Below are positions 1 to 7,608 of a stretch of 14,160 bases of DNA, piece by piece. Origin of the DNA: JBLHGN01 sp047616325 (GTDB lineage Bacteria > Pseudomonadota > Gammaproteobacteria > Pseudomonadales > Cellvibrionaceae). How positions within the stretch are numbered: the stretch's first letter is position 1; each line of letters starts with the position of its first letter. The stretch spans positions 1-14,160 of the forward strand of contig JBLHGN010000069.1 in the NCBI GenBank assembly GCA_047616325.1, in the 5' to 3' direction. Below the pieces are notes generated by a model. That model saw only the letters and a program-made list of their open reading frames with translations, was not told the origin of the DNA and did no database searches. The position numbers and the translations under genes are program-made.

Positions 1-404
1 TTCGACTACTTCATCTGTCATGGTAGCTGTTAAGTCAGTCGCTTACAGCAAACACATATAGAGGGTCTCTTATTGCTGTCTTACCGCTGCCTACCTGTTT
101 TCCATCCTTAGAAATAGGCGGGGGCACTAGACATTCATCGGTTAAACTCAAGAGGCACCATTCAAGTGGTTGGCTGATTCAATAATTGAACCGCCAGTTA
201 GTTGCAGGCTCACTTAAGGTGTAAACGACTTTGTTAATTGTATTAATGCACGACAGTAAGGCGTCTAATCAAGCGGACTGGTTCGGATTATTCGGCGTAT
301 AAATCAGCAGTTTAAGGATCGTGTCCTAGTGATAATGTTGCTCGTTTAAAAAACACATTCAATCCTGTTGCCCAGTCAGGTTTCCAGCTCACCTTACTGC
401 GTGA
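1..404. other. Non-coding left edge, no gene recognised
   Basis: No open frame of useful length is visible on either strand and no RNA gene or terminal inverted repeat was recognised. The stretch lies just downstream of the broken IS110 transposase (which reads leftward and ends at 405), so part of it may be the downstream end of that element. IS110-type elements lack clear terminal inverted repeats, so the element border cannot be placed by eye. Confidence 0.4.
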
Positions 405-1429
405 CTAACTCTTTAAAAATTTATTTTCATCGAATAGAGTCTCGTTTTTTAACATAAAGTAAACGCAGCGGCCAAGTTTATGAGCCAGTACCGACAACGC
501 TTTTGCTTTACTCATTCGCTTTTGAAGTTTTGCCAAATATTTTTGTGCTTTTTAATTGCCACGCAAATAAAATGCAGCGGCTTCAGAAAATTCCCACTTT
601 AAATGGGCGTTACCAATTTTATTTCCTTGGGTTCCATAGCTTTTGCAGGCCGATTCGGCCTTGCATTTTACCAGCCTTGAATAAGATGCAAACTTCTGTA
701 CAGATTCAAATCGTAACATATCGCCAATGTCATAGACAATTGTAAGTCCAATAATCGGACCAATTCTGGATATCGATTTCACAATGGTGAAGTGTTTTTG
801 ATTGTGATGTTTTACCTGTTTTTGAATGTAACACTCAACACTACTTAATTTCTCTTTAAATTTTTCGAGCAACCTTAAGTCCATATTGATATCGCGTTGT
901 ACATCAGGATCTGGAAAGAATGTGTTCATTTCTTGCCGGGCATTGGCGTTTTTTAAATTCACCTTGATGGGTGGTAGGTCGTATTGGCGACGTGGGGTTT
1001 TTGGTTTGCACCATGTTGAACGATCTTCATTCTTCTACGTAGTAGGTCTCTAGTTGCCCTCATTTCTTTTGGGTAGATGTAGACGAGAGGAAAATTTCCG
1101 CCGCGCATTAAGCTGGCAATTTTAAATGAATCGATCCGATCATTCTTAGCTTTGCCGCCATGAATGGCTTTCATGTAAAGAGCATGACCTAAGATGAAAT
1201 ATACGCCTATTTCATTACAGAAGCCTGAAGCCCAATGCCAGCAGTGCATACACTCAACGCCTACTACGACATTCCCGACATAAGGCGCCAGTACGAATTG
1301 AAGCACCTCGGGAGCAGCCGGTATTTCTTTGTGGAGTACGGTGGTTCCATCTTGATCAATAATACATACGTAAAGGGATCTGGCGTGCAAATCAATACCA
1401 CAGTAAAAACGATGCGTGTTATTGTAGAA
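405..1429 (-). pseudogene. IS110-family transposase, broken by frameshift and stop
   Basis: This is a relic of a DEDD/serine transposase of the IS110 family (about 340 residues when intact), which moves the element using an RNA guide. Read on the minus strand, the N-terminal RuvC-like part shows the acidic residues in GIDLH (around 1390-1399), GVECMH and KNDRID. The C-terminal Transposase_20 part shows RIGPIIGLT, FASYSRL and a region ending HLKWEFSEAA. Three lesions are visible. The region upstream of GIDLH has no ATG. The frame shifts near 960-985, where the N-terminal frame ends in YHPSR while the next frame restores a family-like PPIKVNLKNA. A TAA at 552-554 interrupts the C-terminus, after which the same frame continues to a TAG at 405-407 with family-like text (KYLAKL, LSVLAHKL). 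The 5' limit is approximate. It flanks the lasso cluster and may mark past transposition there. Confidence 0.85.
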
Positions 1430-1521
1430 GTTCGTTGGGTTTTCTCCTGTTGATTTGGAAACCTTAGTTTACTCCGATGTGGGTAAACAGGGAAAAGGCT
1501 CAATGAGTATCAAGTCAAAGC

Positions 1522-1568
1522 ACACGGACGCAGCAAAGCTGCGTCGGTGTTTGAGGCGTTTTGCCTCA
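1522..1568. repeat. Two adjacent hairpins upstream of the IS110 relic
   Basis: A perfect 8-base inverted repeat, GACGCAGC (1527-1534) with loop AAA and GCTGCGTC (1538-1545), extends after one mismatch by four more pairs. It is followed at once by TGAGGC (1552-1557), a five-base loop and GCCTCA (1563-1568). The pair sits in non-coding DNA about 100-170 bases upstream of the minus-strand transposase start. In IS110-group elements the upstream non-coding end carries the structured guide (bridge) RNA, so this may be its remnant. That is inference, and an ordinary terminator without a clean T-run is also possible. Confidence 0.45.
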
Positions 1569-1692
1569 GCTGGGTCAATTTTCGTGTCGGTAGTCGGTCA
1601 GTTTTACATTGCCGTTAATACTAAAGCGCTAAGCATGATAGATTAGTTTACTCAATACCCACGCACGTCCACTAGCCACCCCTCACAACAAA

Positions 1693-1721
1693 GGTACTAT
1701 ACTAACATTGGGTACTATACT
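1693..1721 (+). repeat. 11-base direct repeat GGTACTATACT upstream of lasso B2
   Basis: GGTACTATACT occurs at 1693-1703 and again at 1711-1721, a period of 18 bases, in the leader region of the B2/exporter/ATP-grasp operon. Each copy contains TATACT, a good -10 hexamer, but no matching -35 hexamer lies 16-18 bases upstream of either. The repeat could therefore be a tandem binding site for a regulator overlapping the operon promoter, or duplicated -10 boxes. The repeat is certain; its role is inferred. Confidence 0.5.
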
Positions 1722-1788
1722 GAACGTTAAATGGTTTTTTAGCGTGACGAGCGCTCATTGCTGCCAAGTATCGGACAAACAGCCCCAT

Positions 1789-2292
1789 ATGATTCACCCG
1801 CTTAGAGTAACCCGTAAAATCCTGGCATTTTGGCATATACCTGTCAGAGAAAAGCTCTGGTTTTTTATACTGTACCCGTATAGTGGCCTCGTTAGGGCCG
1901 CCATACTGTTCATCCCATTTCATCTTCTAAGCAAGCATCTCGGCACTCACCATAAAAACACCCAACTATCTCCCTTGGTGGATGAACAGCAATTGGTAGT
2001 AGCAAGACAGATCGGCCGAATATGCGAAATTACGGCTCGCTACACGCCTTGGCAATCAAAATGCTTTGTCCAAGCCGCCATGGCGAGAACCGTTCTGGCC
2101 TTTTACTCTATTCCTTATGTAATCCACCTAGGCGCAACCACTTCCGAAAACCCTGAAAAACCGATAGAAGCCCATGCCTGGGTAAAGGTGGGGCCTGCTG
2201 TAATCACAGGAAGACCGGGCCATAAGGCTTATAGTATTCTCAGTTCATTTGTCGCTCCTCAAATACTGGACAACCAGGGACACGATGAATAA
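1789..2292 (+). CDS. Lasso peptide biosynthesis B2 protein (leader peptidase)
   Basis: The product is the transglutaminase-like cysteine protease (Transglut_core3 family) that removes the leader from the lasso precursor, working with a separate PqqD-like B1 protein. Its 167 residues are close to the family length. The catalytic Cys is in SKCFVQAA and the catalytic His in EAHAWV, with the usual spacing. The third acidic residue of the triad is not obvious in the dozen residues after the His (KVGPAVITG). The N-terminal basic/hydrophobic stretch is typical of B2 proteins. I chose the ATG at 1789 because the protein then begins like other B2 proteins. A TTG at 1708 would add 27 unlikely residues and would lie inside the direct repeat. 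The 3' end overlaps the exporter gene by 8 bases, so the two are probably translated together. The B1 partner is encoded about 7 kb away. Confidence 0.9.
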   Translation: MIHPLRVTRKILAFWHIPVREKLWFFILYPYSGLVRAAILFIPFHLLSKHLGTHHKNTQLSPLVDEQQLVVARQIGRICEITARYTPWQSKCFVQAAMARTVLAFYSIPYVIHLGATTSENPEKPIEAHAWVKVGPAVITGRPGHKAYSILSSFVAPQILDNQGHDE

Positions 2293-4066
2293 ACACTATT
2301 TTTTTGATTTACTGAACGGGTTTAAAGATTTTTTTTATTTTTCCCCGACCCGTCAAATAGCTATTCTTTTTCTTATGCTTTTCCAAGGCCTCACGGCCGG
2401 GGTTGGGCTCTTGCTGATTATTCCACTACTCGACGTAATTGGCTTTAACGTAGGGGTTCCCACTGACATTGGTATTTCACATTCGGTTAGTCATATTTTT
2501 AGCTATCTCGGTTTTAAAACAACGTTAGAAACCATATTGGTTAGCTACGTCTTAATCGTTGTCGCTATTGCCTCCTTACGCTATAAGCTGGCGGTATCTT
2601 CTAGCGTTCTTCAACACCGATATATCTGCCATATTCGCAATCAGCTCTATCGTAGTCTCCTTCGAAGCAATTGGCCGTTTTTAATTCAACACAAAATGTC
2701 AGATTTTACGCACTGTCTTACAGGACAGGTGCAAACGGTTGGGCATAACGCTCATCTAATGCTCACATTCCTGAGTCAGTGCATACTGACGACAATAATG
2801 ATCGGCCTATCAATCATTATTTCCTGGCAACTCAGCCTAACTACCTTAGCTTTTTCCGGCCTTTTGTTTATTCTTTTACTTCCGCTCAATCGTATTCTCT
2901 ATGGTTCAGGCAGAACTCAGCTTATGAGTTTCAAAACTATTTTTCAGATGCTCACAGAACAACTTGGCAGCTTGAAAATGATAAAAAGTTACAGCGCTGA
3001 AGATTATTACGCAGACAAAGTACTTCAATCAAGTGAACTGATGGAAGCGCAAAGCGTTCGTCTCACCCGATTAACCGCCCTCACACAATGGATATATATA
3101 GTAGTTAGTGCGGCTGGTTTTGGGGTTTTCTTATATGTAGCGCTAACTGTTATGAGCATTCCCTTGGCAACGCTCCTACTGTTACTCGTAATCTTTTCTC
3201 GCCTATTGCCTCAGATATCCAATTTACAAAAAAGTTATCAACAGCTCGTACATAGCGTTCCAGCCTTGATTGATGTCAGAAGCATGACGGCATCCTGTCA
3301 AGCGGCTGAAGAGTCTTTGATTTCAGATTCGGGTTTGACATTAATCACAGAGATTCGCTTAGATAATGTTTCCTTTCGCTATCCCATGCAAAACGAGTCT
3401 GTTTTAGAAAACGTATCGCTGCATATTAACCGTAATGAAACTGTCGCACTCATTGGCCCCTCAGGCATTGGAAAAACAACCTTAGCGGACTTAATCGCTG
3501 GATTACTAGCTCCTGTTGTGGGCAAAATAGTATGCGATTCAACCGAACTGGATGACAAAACGCGCTTGTCGTGGCGAAAAAACATTGCTTACGTGACACA
3601 AGAAGTTTATTTATTCCATGACACCATAAAAGCCAATCTCGAATGGGTGGCACAAAATCCAGTATCTGATGACGCTATTTGGAATGTACTGAAACTGGCA
3701 GCAGCAGATGAATTTGTCGCTTCCTTACCAAATGGTTTGGATACCGTCGTAGGGGACAGAGGCGTTCGTTTATCCGGTGGTGAGCGCCAGAGGCTTGCTT
3801 TAGCTCGGGCGTTACTATCAAATCCGCAGCTTCTAATTTTGGATGAAGCAACAAATGCATTGGATATCAACAATGAATTAAAAATACAGGAGGCACTTCA
3901 ACAACTTAGAGGTAAACTCACAATTCTCATCATTGCTCACCGAGATACGGCGTGTGTACATGCAGATAGACAGTTTGAGCTGACGGGTAACCAAGTGATA
4001 AACCACCCTCAAAAACCTACCGAGGAAAACAGGGTGCATATCAAAGATGCAATGGCAGAAAATTAG
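2285..4066 (+). CDS. ABC exporter for the lasso peptide (ABC transmembrane plus ATPase)
   Basis: This is an inner-membrane ABC half-transporter of 593 residues, the usual D component of lasso clusters, expected to export the mature peptide and give self-protection. The N-terminal half has several hydrophobic spans. The C-terminal ATPase has Walker A GPSGIGKTT (about 391-399), a Q-loop in YVTQEVYLF, signature LSGGE (about 496-500), Walker B LLILDE (about 516-521) and the switch His in IIAHRD, all intact. The start is the ATG at 2285, preceded by AGGGA at 2276-2280. An in-frame TTG at 2249 lies deep inside the B2 gene and is unlikely. It overlaps B2 at its 5' end and the ATP-grasp gene at its 3' end, indicating a tightly coupled operon. 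Substrate identity is inferred from context. Confidence 0.93.
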   Translation: MNKHYFFDLLNGFKDFFYFSPTRQIAILFLMLFQGLTAGVGLLLIIPLLDVIGFNVGVPTDIGISHSVSHIFSYLGFKTTLETILVSYVLIVVAIASLRYKLAVSSSVLQHRYICHIRNQLYRSLLRSNWPFLIQHKMSDFTHCLTGQVQTVGHNAHLMLTFLSQCILTTIMIGLSIIISWQLSLTTLAFSGLLFILLLPLNRILYGSGRTQLMSFKTIFQMLTEQLGSLKMIKSYSAEDYYADKVLQSSELMEAQSVRLTRLTALTQWIYIVVSAAGFGVFLYVALTVMSIPLATLLLLLVIFSRLLPQISNLQKSYQQLVHSVPALIDVRSMTASCQAAEESLISDSGLTLITEIRLDNVSFRYPMQNESVLENVSLHINRNETVALIGPSGIGKTTLADLIAGLLAPVVGKIVCDSTELDDKTRLSWRKNIAYVTQEVYLFHDTIKANLEWVAQNPVSDDAIWNVLKLAAADEFVASLPNGLDTVVGDRGVRLSGGERQRLALARALLSNPQLLILDEATNALDINNELKIQEALQQLRGKLTILIIAHRDTACVHADRQFELTGNQVINHPQKPTEENRVHIKDAMAEN

Positions 4067-5249
4067 CAAAAGAATTTTAAAGCGCCAAATCCCGCATGCT
4101 CTTTTAAGTTGGCGCTATATACTGCCTGGTCAGAGCATCGCGGTTAAATTACACCGCAAGATATTTTTGAGCGCTTGGCCCGATCAATCACGAGCAACTT
4201 GGTTTTTGGTGGCGCTTTATAGCTACACTTTGTGGTATTTGATCTATAGCTGGCGTCACGTCTTCCGAGACTGGAAAAATTATGGTAATGCGCTTAAGCG
4301 ACAGGAGGGAATTTCAAATGGCCACCAACTGTTTTCTTTGCTCTCGCTCGCATTACTGCACAGTATCCCTCCGCGCTTTTACTATCACTATCGACTCTAT
4401 TCCTATCCCAGAGAAGAATGGCTTAAATTTATATATACCCACGAGCTGCCTCATTGGCATATGGTCATGTCGCGGAGTATCAGCGAGACCAGTAAACAAT
4501 TGATGGTCGACAAGCACCTGTTTTCTGTACACATGCGTACACTTGACTTGCCAACCATTACGACACTCGACTGTTTAGCCCCAGGGCAAGAGTCGGGCGA
4601 AATGTCAGTATTTAACCAACGCTCAGTTTTTTTAAAACCCTGTAAAGGAAGCGCTAAACGGGGGTGTTATCGCTTGCTTTACGAAGACGATACGAACGAT
4701 TACAGCCTCATTACTGGAAACTCCAAACCAATTCAAGGAAAAGAGACAATAGCTTCTTTTCTTCGCGCTGAACTACAGCAATATGACTATTTGGTTCAGC
4801 CGCTACTACGCAATCACGAATGGCTTCGCGCCGAAGGCGCATTGATAACGATACGCCTTGTGACACTAATGAGACACGGCATACCAAAGAGCATATGCGC
4901 GACACTGGAAGTTCCGATTCACGACGATTTACAAGAGGTATATCTCTTAGTGATTGATTGCAATTCGGGGCTGATCATTGACACCCCCTCCGCCCTCCTG
5001 AAAAAAAGAGGCATTACTGAAACTTTGATCAACAAAAACATAGTGAATGCACATTTACCTCAATGGAATAAAATAAAGGACATAGTAGAAAAGGCCCATT
5101 CAGAATGTATAGATATTACGACAATCGGCTGGGACCTAGCGCTAACCACCGATGGAATAAAATTACTCGAAGGCAATACTAATTGGGGTGTTTACGCCCA
5201 CCAACGATTGGACAACAAGCTCATAGAAAATTTTGCATCGATGCTTTAG
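4047..5249 (+). CDS. ATP-grasp protein of the sugar-transfer-associated type
   Basis: The 400-residue product looks like the ATPgrasp_ST family (PF14397), whose members couple ATP to ligation of a carboxylate. Visible ATP-grasp signs are the lysine-containing strand FLKPCKG (about 195-201), YLVQPLL (about 248-254), TIRLVTL (about 268-274), GWDLALTTDG (361-370) and the metal-binding LLEGNTNWG (374-382). The N-terminal third is basic and aromatic, with a hydrophobic stretch near 52-69, and I do not recognise it. The gene overlaps the exporter by 20 bases and sits between it and the precursor gene, so a role in tailoring or handling the lasso peptide is likely but unproven. A C-terminal amide or amino-acid addition would fit the chemistry. 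Cell-envelope glycan metabolism is the alternative, as family members often lie in polysaccharide loci. The family call is firmer than the function. Confidence 0.8.
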   Translation: MQWQKISKRILKRQIPHALLSWRYILPGQSIAVKLHRKIFLSAWPDQSRATWFLVALYSYTLWYLIYSWRHVFRDWKNYGNALKRQEGISNGHQLFSLLSLALLHSIPPRFYYHYRLYSYPREEWLKFIYTHELPHWHMVMSRSISETSKQLMVDKHLFSVHMRTLDLPTITTLDCLAPGQESGEMSVFNQRSVFLKPCKGSAKRGCYRLLYEDDTNDYSLITGNSKPIQGKETIASFLRAELQQYDYLVQPLLRNHEWLRAEGALITIRLVTLMRHGIPKSICATLEVPIHDDLQEVYLLVIDCNSGLIIDTPSALLKKRGITETLINKNIVNAHLPQWNKIKDIVEKAHSECIDITTIGWDLALTTDGIKLLEGNTNWGVYAHQRLDNKLIENFASML

Positions 5250-5307
5250 CGTCAATCACACGCGGTGGGTATAGCGAAGGATATATCACAATCTGTAATC
5301 TAGCGTG

Positions 5308-5336
5308 TTGACTTAGTCACATTGTGTGTCTATAAC
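5308..5336 (+). promoter_or_regulatory. Sigma70-type promoter of the lasso precursor
   Basis: TTGACT (5308-5313) and TATAAC (5331-5336) are separated by exactly 17 bases, and each matches the consensus at five of six positions. Transcription would begin near 5343, giving a leader of about 43 bases before the ATG at 5386. This would let the precursor be made in excess of the upstream enzyme genes, as is usual for RiPP precursors. Confidence 0.65.
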
Positions 5337-5385
5337 TGGTTAGGTTAAAGCGTTTAATTTTACCTGAAAAGAGAGTGTGCAGAAC

Positions 5386-5550
5386 ATGAGCAACAATGAC
5401 ATAAAAAGCGACTTAAAGCACGACGTGCCTCAGCAAGAAAATAAAAAAGTCTGGGCAGCCCCAAAAATGATTCCACTCTCTACCTCGGAGACTGAAGGCG
5501 CTAAACCAGCCACACCCACCGAGTCAGGTATATTCTCAGGCCCGTCCTGA
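5386..5550 (+). CDS. Lasso peptide precursor (A gene), 54 residues
   Basis: This short gene encodes the ribosomal precursor. The leader is residues 1-37 and the predicted core is residues 38-54, GAKPATPTESGIFSGPS. Leader marks are the aromatic-x-x-Pro motif W23-x-x-P26-x-M28, which is recognised by the PqqD-like B1 protein, and Thr36 at position -2, required by lasso processing enzymes. The core begins with Gly and has Glu at core position 9, so a nine-membered macrolactam Gly1-Glu9 is predicted. Ile12 and Phe13 are the bulky residues likely to lock the thread. The core ends in Ser, like paeninodin, whose terminal Ser is phosphorylated by an HPrK-like enzyme; such an enzyme is encoded nearby. 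Purine-rich AAAAGAGAG at 5367-5375 serves as ribosome site. It has its own promoter and converges with the cyclase gene. The ring and cut site are inferred from family rules. Confidence 0.93.
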   Translation: MSNNDIKSDLKHDVPQQENKKVWAAPKMIPLSTSETEGAKPATPTESGIFSGPS

Positions 5551-5573
5551 CTCAACTCGTATATTTGAGTGAT

Positions 5574-5612
5574 AAATGGGGTTTCCACTATCAACACTGA
5601 GAAGCCATTTTT
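5574..5612. terminator. Possible weak terminator between precursor and cyclase genes
   Basis: AAATGG (5574-5579) pairs with CCATTT (5605-5610), with an inner TTC/GAA pairing, and the right arm runs into TTTTT. Just before it, ACTCAA (5550-5555) and TTGAGT (5565-5570) form another small inverted repeat across the precursor stop codon. The genes on either side converge here, so a terminator is expected, but the stems are AT-rich and imperfect. Confidence 0.3.
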
Positions 5613-5648
5613 CCTGTACAACTCATAAAATACCGACAGTAATAGGAC

Positions 5649-7565
5649 TTAACTGTTCTGCTTATCAAAAGCAACACGATGATAGCTTTCCATATCCAGC
5701 AAAAACTCCAAACGACTAAAAAGAAATGGGTCAAGAAATTCCAAGCTTCTATCCAGTGCGGATGAACAGCTGTAACGCTCAGCAAATATGCTTTTCCTTA
5801 GCCGTCGAGCCAAAGATCGACTCTGCCGTATTAATTGCCCTTCATGATCTAGTTTCGGGAAAATAACCTCTGATTTTTTTCTCCATTGAATACTTTTTGT
5901 TGTAACTCCTTCTAGTACTCGCCGGAAAGGGTAACGTTCAATACCCTGATATATTTTTAGTCGGCTTGGTAGGCTGTGCGCAAAGGTCACCAAATCAACG
6001 TCCAACATAGGATGCCGATATTCCAATCTAGCTACCCGGCCCAATAATTCGGATTCGATAAGGCGGTTTGTTAAACCCAAATCAAATAACTCTAATAGTT
6101 CCTTATCTTTAACGATGTGGCATGAATAATTTTTAATAAACTGATCTAATGCGCTTTCTAGATTGAACTTCCGCCGCCACTGTTTTCCCAGAAAATGATG
6201 CCTTGCTCTCCGCTCCACTGCTGCTTCAACAGCTCCTCGCCGAATATGAAACTTCGACAAGCTGGGCGCTAAGTGAGCCTTATATAACTGCGACAAAAAC
6301 GCTTTTGTGGGCCGTGCGCCTCTACCTCGTTGATACTTTGCCTTTAGGTGACGAAATAAAACCGTAAATTTCCTTTCAGCAAGTAACTCATCAGCATAGT
6401 GGTCACCATAGCTCGTGACGCAATGATCACCTCCCCAGCCAGACAACAACACCCGGACACCGTGGCTTTGAGCACAGCGCGCGCGATAAAAGAAATGATG
6501 ACTTCGAACGGGTAAAACTGCGCCAAAGCCTTCGAAATATGCCGTTTTTTGTTGTTGAAGGAAGCACTCTTCATCATCCGTTTGATCTAGCCACGTGGAT
6601 TGAAGATTCTCATGAACATCAAACATTTGAGCAATATCTTTGTACGTGTCCCCCCAAACCGGCGTGTTTTGCTTATTCAGAGGTATGCAATTGCAAGAGA
6701 ACGTAAAGAGCGGTGCTGGATTTAGGTAGCGCGCAGCAAATCCCGTAACACCGTTCGAATCTAAACCTTCACTCAACTCTGAACCGATGGGATATTGACT
6801 ATCGAGACGAGCGACAACAGCGTTATCAAAGCGCTGCCTTAGCTCTTCAATTAGTGCTTCATCTGAATAATCGGCCCAAGTGTCCTTCGCTTCTAAACGC
6901 CAGTAGCAACGTAATTTAACACCCTTATCCGATATTTCTATAGTATGGGCCGGGGGGACAACGTGAATGTCGTTACATGGAGAATCGAATGTTTTACTGC
7001 CAAGCCCCCATAGATTTTTTATTAACCACGCTTCAGAGAGGTCCTGTTTATTACACCAACCAGAATCAAAAAAGGCCCTATGCTCGTTGGAAAACATAAT
7101 CCCGCGAGCTGTTTTTGCGTAGAATAATACTTTGACCCCAAAGTGATCTCGCCCACAAAAGAATTTTTTTTGTTCTTCATCCCAAATAATAAATACAAAA
7201 TCCCCTCGTAGGTGCGCAGCGCACTGATTGCCCCACTTAATGTATGCGTGAAGAATAAGAAGGCCATCGGTCGCAATTAGGGGATCATCAGAGCTTAACA
7301 AAAACTCTGAGGCGAGTTGCTCACGGTTATCTATTCGTGCATTTGCGACTACCGTAAGCTGACAATGTACATCATGACTCACGTTATCGTCATGGGAACG
7401 TGCGGTATTAAACAGATGGGCCTTACCAAAACCGACGGAATCGTTAGGAGAACACCAAGAAGTCAGCGCGTCAGGCTGCCAGTAATCCGATGCCTGTAAC
7501 ATCTTATTTAGGATGTCTTGTATATTCGTAGGCTGGAGCTCCCAGCATGCATGTATTGCGCTCAT
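5649..7565 (-). CDS. Lasso cyclase, asparagine-synthetase-like (C protein)
   Basis: This 638-residue enzyme should adenylate the Glu9 side chain of the core and close the macrolactam with the Gly1 amine. The N-terminal glutaminase-like domain (about 1-210) lacks the catalytic Cys after the initiator Met (it starts MSAIHACWE), as is normal for lasso cyclases, which do not use glutamine. The C-terminal synthetase domain has the ATP pyrophosphatase loop as SEGLDSN (265-271), where the family usually has SGGLDSS. It also has GWGGDH (376-381), YRHPMLD (516-522) and a basic WRKKSE stretch (561-566) near the expected catalytic lysine. It is the last gene of the minus-strand block, 43 bases after the sulfotransferase, and converges with the precursor gene. 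Only a weak AGAAG ribosome site precedes the ATG. Confidence in the family is high; activity with the altered loop is assumed. Confidence 0.93.
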   Translation of the reverse strand: MSAIHACWELQPTNIQDILNKMLQASDYWQPDALTSWCSPNDSVGFGKAHLFNTARSHDDNVSHDVHCQLTVVANARIDNREQLASEFLLSSDDPLIATDGLLILHAYIKWGNQCAAHLRGDFVFIIWDEEQKKFFCGRDHFGVKVLFYAKTARGIMFSNEHRAFFDSGWCNKQDLSEAWLIKNLWGLGSKTFDSPCNDIHVVPPAHTIEISDKGVKLRCYWRLEAKDTWADYSDEALIEELRQRFDNAVVARLDSQYPIGSELSEGLDSNGVTGFAARYLNPAPLFTFSCNCIPLNKQNTPVWGDTYKDIAQMFDVHENLQSTWLDQTDDEECFLQQQKTAYFEGFGAVLPVRSHHFFYRARCAQSHGVRVLLSGWGGDHCVTSYGDHYADELLAERKFTVLFRHLKAKYQRGRGARPTKAFLSQLYKAHLAPSLSKFHIRRGAVEAAVERRARHHFLGKQWRRKFNLESALDQFIKNYSCHIVKDKELLELFDLGLTNRLIESELLGRVARLEYRHPMLDVDLVTFAHSLPSRLKIYQGIERYPFRRVLEGVTTKSIQWRKKSEVIFPKLDHEGQLIRQSRSLARRLRKSIFAERYSCSSALDRSLEFLDPFLFSRLEFLLDMESYHRVAFDKQNS

Positions 7566-7608
7566 CGGGTCACTACGGTCATTCTTCTAGGGATATGGAT
7601 AGTCATCT

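Noticed and set aside
1..21. Minus-strand ATG at 19-21 opening MTDEVVE off the left edge
   Set aside because: Seven codons without a good ribosome site are not enough to call a gene.
248..320. attC-like look of the sequence around 260-310
   Set aside because: No matched core sites or integron gene were found; the resemblance is superficial.
1708..1788. TTG start extending the B2 protein by 27 residues
   Set aside because: It lies inside the direct repeat and the extra residues do not resemble B2 proteins. The ATG at 1789 gives a normal N-terminus.
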